Part shown: in pieces, positions 26,871-34,525 of the stretch
How the letters are laid out: each line of letters opens with the position of its first letter
Position numbering within the stretch: the first letter of the stretch is position 1
Origin: an uncultured Verrucomicrobia subdivision 3 bacterium
GTDB taxonomy: Bacteria > Verrucomicrobiota > Verrucomicrobiia > Limisphaerales > UBA11358
DNA length: 34,525 bases
NCBI GenBank assembly: GCA_903936645.1
Contig: CAIZWI010000246.1
Span: 1-34,525, forward strand
Direction: 5' to 3'
Made by a program: the position numbers and the translations under genes
Notes under the pieces: generated by a model
What the model was told of the DNA's origin: nothing
What the model saw: the letters and a program-made list of their open reading frames with translations, nothing else
The model's database searches: none

Positions 26871-26906
26871 GCGTGGATTTCACGCATAAAGGCGTGAAGC
26901 TCACGC
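26871..26906. promoter_or_regulatory. Tandem palindromes, putative activator-binding (UAS) pair A
   Basis: GCGTGGATTTCACGC (26871-26885) and GCGTGAAGCTCACGC (26892-26906); centres 21 bp apart. Confidence 0.75.
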
Positions 26907-26910
26907 AAGC

Positions 26911-27138
26911 CTATAGTTCATCTTCGCGCTCCGTATAAAACAAGCGGCGCGCGTGATCATAGCTGGCGGCGGGCACGAAGACCTGGGCGGGACGGCTGAG
27001 GTCGCCATCATCCGGAGCGGTGGGATCGACAAAGGCCTGCGTGGCGGCGATGCCGTGTTGCTCGAGCATGACCACCAGCATTTCGGTGTTGATGACCGGG
27101 CCGGTGTAGAAGAGTTTCACGTCCGCAAGCTCGCACAT
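26911..27138 (-). CDS. DUF2007-like small protein
   Basis: MCELADVKLFYTGPVINTEMLVVMLEQHGIAATQAFVDP...QVFVPAASYDHARRLF. Confidence 0.7.
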   Translation of the reverse strand: MCELADVKLFYTGPVINTEMLVVMLEQHGIAATQAFVDPTAPDDGDLSRPAQVFVPAASYDHARRLFYTEREDEL

Positions 27139-27271
27139 GGGAGGAGAAATAGCACGCGGAGAGGGGAAACTTCAAACGCCAAACGCCAAAATTCCGCGAA
27201 GCCCCCATCGGCAAACGGCAAGCCCGGGCGGCGGGCAGATTCGGCGTGACCGGCACGAGGCCAGGGGCACT

Positions 27272-27919
27272 TCAGGGGGCAACGATGCGGTTGGTGGCGT
27301 AATCGGTTCCGGCGGCGGAGGTGAAACCGATTTGCCGGACAGGCTGAACTGAATCATCGGTAAACAATACGTAGCCCACCTCGCCATGGCGATCGCGGGT
27401 CCAGCAGGCGGTATTGGTCCATAAATCGAGGATACCGGCGGAAACGGGATGGCCGTTTTGCATCAGGTTGGCATCCCCAGACAGTGAGGCTTGCGGGTCA
27501 TTTTCCGTAACCCTGAACCCAATAAAATAACTGAGGTTGGTGGTTTGCCGAAGCATTGCAAAATTGGTGGCCGCGATGTGGCGCGTGTCCGCCGAGCAAA
27601 CCAAGAGCTTCGGCGTGGCCAGTTCGTTGGACATGACTTGGAAACAAGCGGCGACATTCCCGGTGGCGATGAGTTCCTGGGCTCCGCCTTGGGCCACGGG
27701 GACATTCATGGGGTAATTATCGCCATGATCTCCCTCCCAAATGCGGCAGTCGATGCCGACTTGTTTGAGGTTGTTAACGCAGTTGAATTGGCTGGCGTGA
27801 CGGCGCGGCGGGTTCAAGGTGGGCAAGAGGATGGCCAGGAGCAAGAGGAGCACCACTACCACCACCAATCCTTCCAAGACAGTAAACGCGCGTTCGCGAT
27901 AAGTTAGGGGGATATTCAT
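27272..27919 (-). CDS. Pseudopilin-like protein, paralogue of 25668-26798
   Basis: MNIPLTYRERA|FTVLEGLVVVVVLLLLLAILLPTL; NCVNNLKQVGIDCRIWEGDHGDNYPMNVPVAQGG. ATG at 27919 chosen over GTG 28003, which lies inside the palindrome. Confidence 0.85.
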   Translation of the reverse strand: MNIPLTYRERAFTVLEGLVVVVVLLLLLAILLPTLNPPRRHASQFNCVNNLKQVGIDCRIWEGDHGDNYPMNVPVAQGGAQELIATGNVAACFQVMSNELATPKLLVCSADTRHIAATNFAMLRQTTNLSYFIGFRVTENDPQASLSGDANLMQNGHPVSAGILDLWTNTACWTRDRHGEVGYVLFTDDSVQPVRQIGFTSAAGTDYATNRIVAP

Positions 27920-27934
27920 AGCTGACTGATCAGG

Positions 27935-27950
27935 AGCATACGCCATGCCA
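27935..27950 (-). promoter_or_regulatory. Putative sigma54 -24/-12 promoter for the 27272-27919 gene
   Basis: Minus strand TGGCAT-GGCGT-ATGCT; same 15-nt spacing to the ATG as the other pseudopilin gene. Confidence 0.6.
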
Positions 27951-27990
27951 GCGGATGTGAGCTTAAATCCCTGGGTAGCTGGTTGAAAAG

Positions 27991-28027
27991 GCGTGAAATT
28001 CACGCCAAGGACGCGTGGAAATCACGC
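27991..28027. promoter_or_regulatory. Tandem palindromes, putative activator-binding (UAS) pair B
   Basis: GCGTGAAATTCACGC (27991-28005) and GCGTGGAAATCACGC (28013-28027); centres 22 bp apart. Confidence 0.75.
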
Positions 28028-28070
28028 GTGCTAGAGAGTTGAGCCATGGGATCATGGCTCGGAAAGCGGA

Positions 28071-28640
28071 CTATTTGCCGCTGGCGGGCACCTGATTGAA
28101 AACGATGACGAGCAGGACGATGATGATGATGGCCACCACAACGCCGACCCCGATAAAAATCAGGTTGGTCTTGTTCTTCTTTTTGGAGAAAGCGGTGGCG
28201 GAGGCCAGGCCTTTGCCGGTGCCGCCCTGTTCCAACTGGTCCATGCTGACGCCGCGGGGGATGACCATGGTGGCATCGACCTGACGGGGCTTGGCGGGAG
28301 CGGGGGCGGAGGGAGTGCCGGGCGTGGCCGGCAGGGAGGTGGAATCACCACTGGACCCGGGGTCGAGTTTCAATTCCACCTGGCCGAGACGCAAGGTCTG
28401 GCCGGGTTTCAAAACGGCCTCGGAAATCTTTTCGTTGTTGATGAAGGTGCCGTTCGTGGAGTTTAAGTCGCGAATCAGAATTTCGGCACCGCGCAAGTGG
28501 ACTTCGCAGTGGTGGCTGGAGATGGAGGCGTCCTGAATATGGAACGTGTTATCGTCAACGCGCCCGATCGTGGTGCGATCCACGGTGAGTTCGTGCGTGC
28601 GGCCGGTCATGCCTTGATTGAGGATAACTAGTTTGGCCAT
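28071..28640 (-). CDS. FHA-domain protein with C-terminal TM anchor
   Basis: TIGRVDDNTFHIQDASISSHHCEVHL...LIRDLNSTNGTFINNEKI; C-terminal LIFIGVGVVVAIIIIVLLVIVF. Confidence 0.95.
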   Translation of the reverse strand: MAKLVILNQGMTGRTHELTVDRTTIGRVDDNTFHIQDASISSHHCEVHLRGAEILIRDLNSTNGTFINNEKISEAVLKPGQTLRLGQVELKLDPGSSGDSTSLPATPGTPSAPAPAKPRQVDATMVIPRGVSMDQLEQGGTGKGLASATAFSKKKNKTNLIFIGVGVVVAIIIIVLLVIVFNQVPASGK

Positions 28641-28721
28641 ATTTGCTACGTGATGATTACCAGTGGAGACCCTTTCAAGTCAAACGCAAATCACTAATGT
28701 ATTTTCGGGGCGTTCACCGAA

Positions 28722-29882
28722 TCAACCCCGGGTTTCGACCAACTGCCGGAATTCGGCGAACAACGGATTCGAATCATGGGGGCCCGGTGCGGCTTCCGGA
28801 TGATACTGGACACAAAAAATTGGCTTGGTCTTGTGGCGCAAGCCTTCCACGGTCTGATCGTTCAAATTGATGCGGTTGACGGCCACATTGTCGGGCAAAC
28901 TGGCCGGATCCACGGCAAACCCATGGTTTTGGGAGGTGATTTCCACCCGGCCGGATTCCAAATCCTTGACGGGCTGGTTGCCGCCACGGTGGCCGAACTT
29001 GAGCTTGAAGGTTTTGCCCCCCAGGGCCTGGCCCAAAATTTGGTGTCCCAGGCAAATGCCGAAAATGGGGATGCCGGTGCCGGTGAGGGTCTGGACTTCC
29101 CGCACAATATAATCCAGGGCGGCCGGGTCGCCGGGACCGTTGGAGAGGAAAATGCCGGCGGGTTTGTATTTCAAGGCGTCGGCCGCGGTGGCGGTGGCGG
29201 GCAAAACCTGGACGGCAAAACCTTGCTGGCGCAAGCGGCGCAAGATGTTGTATTTCATGCCGTAATCAAAGGCCACGATGGGGATATCGGCCGGCGGCAG
29301 GGGTTTGCGGGTCTGGCGGGCATCGACTTGCAAATTGCCGCGCACGAGGTCGAACTCAGCGCTTTGCTCGTCTTTTTCATCCCAGCGAAAGGCCTGGGGA
29401 TGAGTGACTTCCTTGACGTAGTCCACGCCGACCAAGCCGGGCCAGTTTTTGGCGCGCTCCAGGGCTTCGCCCTCAGAAATGTCCTCGGTGGTGATAAAGC
29501 CGTTCAAAGCCCCGCGCACCCGGAGTTTTTTGGTCAGCGCCCGGGTATCGACGCCCTGGATGCCGGGAATGCCGTTCTGGGCCAGATAATCGGAGAGGGA
29601 ATAGTCCGCGCGCCAATTGCTGACGACCGGGGATAATTCGCGAATGACGAAGCCGGCGGCATGGGTCCGCCAAGATTCCACGTCCTGCTGGTTTACCCCG
29701 TAATTGCCGATTAACGGGTAGGTCATGGTGACAATCTGGCCTTTGTAGGAGGGATCGGTAAGGATTTCCTGATAGCCGGTCATGGAGGTGTTGAAACACA
29801 CCTCGCCACAGGCCGACGCCGGAGCGCCGAAACCCTGGCCGCGAAACACCGTGCCATCTTCAAGGGCTAAAATTGCGTTCAT
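28722..29882 (-). CDS. carA: Carbamoyl-phosphate synthase small subunit
   Basis: ALEDGTVFRGQGFGAPASACGEVCFNTSMTGYQEILTDPSYKGQIVTMTYPLIGNYGVN; IFLSNGPGDPAAL; PIFGICLGHQILGQALGGKTFKLKFGHRGGNQPV. Confidence 0.98.
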   Translation of the reverse strand: MNAILALEDGTVFRGQGFGAPASACGEVCFNTSMTGYQEILTDPSYKGQIVTMTYPLIGNYGVNQQDVESWRTHAAGFVIRELSPVVSNWRADYSLSDYLAQNGIPGIQGVDTRALTKKLRVRGALNGFITTEDISEGEALERAKNWPGLVGVDYVKEVTHPQAFRWDEKDEQSAEFDLVRGNLQVDARQTRKPLPPADIPIVAFDYGMKYNILRRLRQQGFAVQVLPATATAADALKYKPAGIFLSNGPGDPAALDYIVREVQTLTGTGIPIFGICLGHQILGQALGGKTFKLKFGHRGGNQPVKDLESGRVEITSQNHGFAVDPASLPDNVAVNRINLNDQTVEGLRHKTKPIFCVQYHPEAAPGPHDSNPLFAEFRQLVETRG

Positions 29883-29921
29883 CTGGTGCGGCCGAGTTTA
29901 GGCGAAACGATGGTCTGAAGC

Positions 29922-29952
29922 AAAAAAAAAGGCGCGGCATCTTTGCCGCGCC
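29922..29952 (-). terminator. Intrinsic terminator downstream of the thioredoxin-like gene
   Basis: Minus strand GGCGCGGC-AAAGAT-GCCGCGCC followed by TTTTTTTTT. Confidence 0.9.
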
Positions 29953-29978
29953 GGGAACCTGCCAAAAAGGGACAATTA

Positions 29979-30416
29979 TTATTTGTGGGCCGCATCCAGT
30001 TGCGTAATGAGGGCCTTGGGGCCGCCCTCAAGATACCCATCGGTGCGCCAGGCGACGGTGCCATCCGGTTTTAAAGCGACCAGGGTGGGGAAGCCATCGA
30101 CCTTATATTTTTTCTGCAAAGCGTCATTGGCGGCTTTTAGCTCGGCGGATTGTTCCTTGTGGTTGGGGAAATCCACTTGGACCAGCACCAGATTGGTTTG
30201 GGCATAGGTGGCAAATTCCGGCTGATTGAAGGTGTCGGCATCCAGTTTTTTGCACCAAATGCACCAATCGGAACCGGTGAAATCGAGCAGGACGAGTTTT
30301 TTCTCGGTTTTAGCCTGGGCCAACGCCTTGGGGACATCGGTTTGCCAGGTTAAATCCGCAGCGCTGGCCTGCCAGAGGGCAAAACCGGCGATAAGTCCGA
30401 AAAAGTATTTTTTCAT
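29979..30416 (-). CDS. Thioredoxin-family protein (secreted, CxxC)
   Basis: Signal peptide MKKYFFGLIAGFALWQASA; LVLLDFTGSDWCIWCKKLDADTF; VDGFPTLVALKPDG. Confidence 0.9.
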   Translation of the reverse strand: MKKYFFGLIAGFALWQASAADLTWQTDVPKALAQAKTEKKLVLLDFTGSDWCIWCKKLDADTFNQPEFATYAQTNLVLVQVDFPNHKEQSAELKAANDALQKKYKVDGFPTLVALKPDGTVAWRTDGYLEGGPKALITQLDAAHK

Positions 30417-30446
30417 AGTAATCAGACCACCATTCCTGGGAAATGT

Positions 30447-31865
30447 TCAGTGAACGGAAGCGATTGGTCCAGGGAACGTTCCGGCGGCGGGCGTGGCCGG
30501 GAGTTGCCAGACCACTTTCCCGGCGACAATGGTCGCGGTGGCCCGGCCTTTCAAAGGCCAGCCGTAGAAGGGGTTATTGTGGGATTTGCTGGCGGCGGTG
30601 GCCCGTTCGAAGACCCAGGGACGTTCGGGATCCAGCACGGTGACATCGGCATCCGCCCCGACGCTGAGGGTGCCCTTGGGCAGGTTGAGCAGGCGGGCGG
30701 GATTCACGGTATATTTCGCGAGCATGGCCCCGAGGGAGAGGCGGCCGCTATGCACCAACTGCATGAGGGACAAGGCCAATTCGTTCTCCAGGCCGGTGAT
30801 GCCAAAGGGCGCATAATCAAACTCGACCTCCTTCTCGTAATTGCAATGGGGCGCGTGATCGCTGCACAAAATTTCGATCGTGCCGTCGACGAGGCCTTCC
30901 AAAATGGCCGCCCGGTCTTTGGCGGACCGCAGGGGGGGGTTCATTTTGAAATGGGTGTCGTAGGCGGGCCACGCCGGCAAGGGCGGGGCGGGCGATTTAA
31001 AGCCCTGGATCCCCTGGCCATCCAGTTTCCAAAATTGTTCACTGCCCGCCACGGCGGCATCGGTGAGGGTAAAATGATGGGCGCAGGCCTCGCCGGAGAT
31101 GGGAATGCCGCGTTTTTTGGCCTCGCGAAGCAAGGTCACACTGCCGGCGGCGCTCAAATGCTGGCAATGAATGCGGGTGCCGGTGAGTTCGGCGAGCATG
31201 ATGTTGCGCGCCACGATCATTTCCTCGCCCGCGGCGGGCCAGCCGCGCAGCCCCAGGGCGGTGCTCCAGTAGCCTTCGTGCATGACGCCATCGGTGACCA
31301 GGGAGTAATCCTGGCAATGATCCATGACCGGGAGGTTAAACATGCGGGCGTATTCGCAGGCCCGGCGCATCAATTCATTATTCTGCACGCAATGGCCGTC
31401 GTCGGTAATGGCGACGACACCGGCTTTGTGGAGGGAGCCGATGGGGGCCAGTTCCTCGCCGGCGATGGCCTTGGTGATGGCCCCGGTGACATAGACATTG
31501 ACGGTGCCCTGTTCGCGTGCGCGTTCTTCAATCAGCGCGACGGTGCCGGCATTATCAATGGCGGGGGTGGTGTTGGGCATGCAAACCACGGAGGTAAAGC
31601 CGCCCTGGGCGGCGGCGCGGATGCCGGTCGCGATGGTTTCCTTGGCGGTTTGGCCGGGTTCCCGAAAATGGACGTGCAAATCGATGAGTCCGGGGCAGAC
31701 GACCTGGCCCGTGACCTCCAGCCGGGGGATGCCGACGGGGGCGGAAGCGGCCAAATGAGGACCAACGGCGGCAATTTTGCCATCCAAAATCAATAGATCG
31801 GCGATGGCATCGAATTGACTGGCGGGGTCGAGGACGCGTCCGCCGATGAGGAGCAACGAATTCAC
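30447..31865 (-). CDS. pyrC: Dihydroorotase
   Basis: VVCPGLIDLHVHFREPGQTAKETIATGIRAAAQGGFTSVVCMPNTTPAIDN; EILCSDHAPHCNYEKEVEFDYAPFGITGLE. Confidence 0.97.
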   Translation of the reverse strand: MNSLLLIGGRVLDPASQFDAIADLLILDGKIAAVGPHLAASAPVGIPRLEVTGQVVCPGLIDLHVHFREPGQTAKETIATGIRAAAQGGFTSVVCMPNTTPAIDNAGTVALIEERAREQGTVNVYVTGAITKAIAGEELAPIGSLHKAGVVAITDDGHCVQNNELMRRACEYARMFNLPVMDHCQDYSLVTDGVMHEGYWSTALGLRGWPAAGEEMIVARNIMLAELTGTRIHCQHLSAAGSVTLLREAKKRGIPISGEACAHHFTLTDAAVAGSEQFWKLDGQGIQGFKSPAPPLPAWPAYDTHFKMNPPLRSAKDRAAILEGLVDGTIEILCSDHAPHCNYEKEVEFDYAPFGITGLENELALSLMQLVHSGRLSLGAMLAKYTVNPARLLNLPKGTLSVGADADVTVLDPERPWVFERATAASKSHNNPFYGWPLKGRATATIVAGKVVWQLPATPAAGTFPGPIASVH

Positions 31866-32011
31866 AGGGCGAAAGGCTAGCGCGGGGAGGTTGACAAGGC
31901 AAGCGCGGCGGTTAATATGAGGTTAGTGACTGATGCGGCAAAACGCGAAAACGGTTTTGGCCGGGTCCGGTTGGCGGGAAACCCGGGCATGCCAGTGACC
32001 GGGTCGGGGAT

Positions 32012-32085
32012 GCGGGCGTAGCTCAATGGTAGAGCGCTAGTCTTCCAAACTAGTTACGAGGGTTCGATTCCCTTCGCCCGCTCCA
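32012..32085 (+). tRNA. tRNA-Gly (anticodon TCC), CCA encoded
   Basis: GCGGGCG...CGCCCGC acceptor, GCTC/GAGC D-stem, CTAGT-CTTCCAA-ACTAG anticodon arm, GGTTCGATTCC T-arm. Confidence 0.97.
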
Positions 32086-32188
32086 TTTATTCTTTACCAA
32101 CCGGCTTCCTCATTTAAAACTCTGGTCAATTATTCATGGATTTGCTTTCATTTCCCCTATTAAAAACAGCCCCTACCCCAGCCAAAGT

Positions 32189-33166
32189 ATGAATCAACAG
32201 TTCTTAAAAAATGCCCGGTGGTTTGCCGCCCTGATCCTAGCGGTGAGTCTGGGGTCGGCGTGCCAGGCGGGAACAACTTTGAAATGGGAAGAAATTCCGG
32301 CGCCGGTCCAGCAAACCATTCTGGCCCATGGCGGGGTGGCCGGGCAGCCGGTGGACCAAGAAAGCGCCGGGGACAAGGTGAACGGTATGACCCTGTTTGA
32401 GGCGGCGGTTAAAGATCCAAAAGGCAACCCCGTGGACCTGAACGTGACAGCTGACGGCACGTTGGTGGCGATCAAGACGGATGATGCGGCCGATGCCGCC
32501 GCCGAGCAGGCCGTCCGCAACCAAACCAAAGCCGGTCCGATGAAATTCAGCCACTCCCGCGATATTACCAATCCGTACCTGCCCCTCGCCTACCTGAAAC
32601 AAGATGTGCTGGATGGCCACGAGGATGGGAAGCGCACCCACGTGGAACGCACCCAACTTCCGGACAAGCGCAAAACATTCCAAATTGGCGGGCAGTCGGT
32701 GGAGGCGCTGACGGTGGAGGATCGGGCCTGGGAAAATGGCCAGCTGGCGGAGGTGGCGACCGACTATTTTGCCCAGGATGATGCGGGCAATGTGTATTAT
32801 CTGGGCGAGGACGTGGATGAATATACTGAGGGCCGGGTGACCAGCCACGAGGGGTCCTGGCTGCTGGGCAAAGACACGCACATTCCGGGCATGCTGCTGC
32901 CGGCCCAGCCGAAAGTCGGGGACAAGTTCAAATCCGAAGATGTTTCCCCAACGGTCAGCGAAACGGATGTGGTGGTGGCCGTTAACGAGACCGTGACCGT
33001 GCCCGCAGGCACCTTTAAACATTGTGTGAAAATTGCCGAACACGCCGCCGGCGAGGGGGTGGAATATAAGTATTACGCGCCGGGCGTGGGCGTGGTACGC
33101 GAAGTTCCCGCGACGGGGGATGAGCAACTGGTGGCACACACGAGCGGGTCCGGCCTGCTAAAATAA
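32189..33166 (+). CDS. Secreted hypothetical protein (PepSY-like N-terminal region possible)
   Basis: Signal peptide MNQQFLKNARWFAALILAVSLGSACQAG; LKWEEIPAPVQQTILAHGG. Confidence 0.65.
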   Translation: MNQQFLKNARWFAALILAVSLGSACQAGTTLKWEEIPAPVQQTILAHGGVAGQPVDQESAGDKVNGMTLFEAAVKDPKGNPVDLNVTADGTLVAIKTDDAADAAAEQAVRNQTKAGPMKFSHSRDITNPYLPLAYLKQDVLDGHEDGKRTHVERTQLPDKRKTFQIGGQSVEALTVEDRAWENGQLAEVATDYFAQDDAGNVYYLGEDVDEYTEGRVTSHEGSWLLGKDTHIPGMLLPAQPKVGDKFKSEDVSPTVSETDVVVAVNETVTVPAGTFKHCVKIAEHAAGEGVEYKYYAPGVGVVREVPATGDEQLVAHTSGSGLLK

Positions 33167-33302
33167 ATTTTGGGTCACGGGTGGTAACCGGGTGGAGGCT
33201 GGCACGCCATGGCCAGCATTGGGTTTTGCTGCCCGGTGCCCGTTCCATTTTGCGGTGGGGGACTCGACAAGGGCGCTGGTCCCGGTTTAGCCTTTTTGGC
33301 GC

Positions 33303-34013
33303 ATGCTTACATTCTCCCTGCCGGCCGATTATCCCCGCATTCAGCGCGTGAATAGTTTTCACGAATTAGTGACCACGCGGTTCGCCCAGGGGGTGAACGC
33401 CCTGTGCTGGCAACGGGAATTGGCGGGGGATTTTGACGAGATCGTGGAGCGGCTGGGCCCGGGCGAGGCGATAACCACGATTGATGAGGACCGGTTGCGG
33501 GCGCTGGAAGTGAGCACGGCCGGTCGCCTGGCCGTGGCGCAACTGCTGGAGGATCAACGCCGGCTGCGCGAGCATCAACTGGACCCGGCGCTCAATTGCA
33601 TCCACGGCTATCCCCGGGACGAGACGCTGGAGCCGGTGCCCACGGATGTGTTTTCCTGGCACGCCGACAGCGCCACGGTGGAAACCGACACCTGGCTGTG
33701 CACTTATTCCGGGGCGTGCAGTGAGGGTTTGCGCAACGAAGAGGCACGCCGGCGCATCGATGTGCCCGCCACCCGGGCGGAACTACTCCGCGGCTTTGGC
33801 GGGGCGGACGATGAAGCCTTTCGCAGTTATTTGCAGGAGCATTGCTACGATCTTCATTATGCGCCCCTACCGGGAGCCCGGCCGTTTGTTTTTGGCCGGG
33901 GCCATCTGTGGCGGATCGCGGTGGATTGGCCGGGCAGCCCCGTGCCGCCCTGCATTCATCGGGCACCGGAAACCCGCCCCGGCGAACCGCCGCGGCTATT
34001 GCTGATCAGTTGA
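33303..34013 (+). CDS. DUF1826-like protein (tentative)
   Basis: Intact ORF with [35 protein letters not shown] and CIHRAPE; family assignment from memory. Confidence 0.5.
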   Translation: MLTFSLPADYPRIQRVNSFHELVTTRFAQGVNALCWQRELAGDFDEIVERLGPGEAITTIDEDRLRALEVSTAGRLAVAQLLEDQRRLREHQLDPALNCIHGYPRDETLEPVPTDVFSWHADSATVETDTWLCTYSGACSEGLRNEEARRRIDVPATRAELLRGFGGADDEAFRSYLQEHCYDLHYAPLPGARPFVFGRGHLWRIAVDWPGSPVPPCIHRAPETRPGEPPRLLLIS

Positions 34014-34026
34014 GGGAGGGGATTCT

Positions 34027-34278
34027 TTGAGCGACACCCTGTTTCGCGTGATCCTCCATCTGGATATGGACGCGTTTTTTGCCTCGGTGGAACAACGCGA
34101 CCATCCGGAATTGCGGGGCCGGCCGGTGATTGTGGGCGCCCCGCCGACACAACGGGGTGTGGTTTGCGCGGCCAGTTTTGAGGCCCGCCAATTTGGTGTG
34201 CGCTCAGCCCTGCCGAGTGCCACGGGGCCGAGCTGGATGGTTCCAGTTAACGGGCGATTTTACGCGAACCCGTGTTGA
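34027..34278 (+). pseudogene. dinB: DNA polymerase IV N-terminal fragment, interrupted after [12 protein letters not shown]
   Basis: [59 protein letters not shown] is classic DinB, then non-homologous [14 protein letters not shown] and stop. Exact 14-bp direct repeat GTGCCACGGGGCCG at 34217-34230 and 34512-34525. Confidence 0.8.
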
Positions 34279-34301
34279 GGCGGGCTGGAGCCCGCGCTCC
34301 G
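34274..34301. repeat. REP-like hairpin, copy b, inside the dinB insertion
   Basis: GTTGAGGCGGGCTGGAGCCCGCGCTCCG with stem GCGGGCT/AGCCCGC. Confidence 0.6.
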
Positions 34302-34525
34302 AGGACGGGAAGGTGCGGCCAGGCGGTTATTATTTTCACCGGCGTCTGAAGGGGTTCATCAGCGTCGATCCTGCCCGCGCAGGCGAGGGTCTAAACGGGA
34401 GCGGTGAATTTCATGAGTCCTCCATCGTTCAGCGATTACCGGATTTTTGGAAAGGCAGCTTAAAACGGAACTGCGAATTTTAAATGGCCAGAATATCCAG
34501 GGTGAGCAGGGGTGCCACGGGGCCG

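Noticed and set aside
30450-31796. 448-aa plus-strand ORF
   Set aside because: Antisense shadow of pyrC, which has unambiguous dihydroorotase motifs.
28722-31865. pyrC-thioredoxin-carA order as an unusual pyrimidine operon
   Set aside because: A strong terminator separates the thioredoxin-like gene from carA; ordinary clustering of housekeeping genes is sufficient.

Overview
GC-rich chromosomal window, probably a contig from a Verrucomicrobiota (Pedosphaerales/Limisphaerales-like) bacterium; the taxonomy is inferred from gene content only. Both edges cut genes: a TPR protein at the left and dinB at the right. Main contents: a GH78 alpha-L-rhamnosidase; a plus-strand overlapping-gene run (uridine kinase, sugar transferase, NTP-transferase/sugar-transferase-like fusion) followed by a partner-switching module (two STAS proteins, a HATPase-GAF-PP2C protein, a receiver protein); a GH28 enzyme; GreA/B-like; a minus-strand polysaccharide operon (AP-superfamily protein, two GT4, flippase, GT2, NTase-like); a DUF3568-like lipoprotein; trpC; prfB with a programmed +1 frameshift; two pseudopilin-like genes; an FHA protein; carA; a thioredoxin-like gene; pyrC; and tRNA-Gly(TCC). 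The strongest non-standard signals are: (1) two paralogous pseudopilin genes with the same upstream architecture, namely two tandem GCGTG-N5-CACGC palindromes, about 40 bp, a sigma54-like -24/-12 element, then 15 nt to the ATG; (2) a ~115-bp three-copy dispersed element that can form three stems and reads on the minus strand as a structured RNA ending in an intrinsic terminator; (3) dinB interrupted next to an exact 14-bp direct repeat; (4) a two-copy REP-like hairpin with compensatory stem changes; (5) a degenerate TTGGNNN heptamer repeat.
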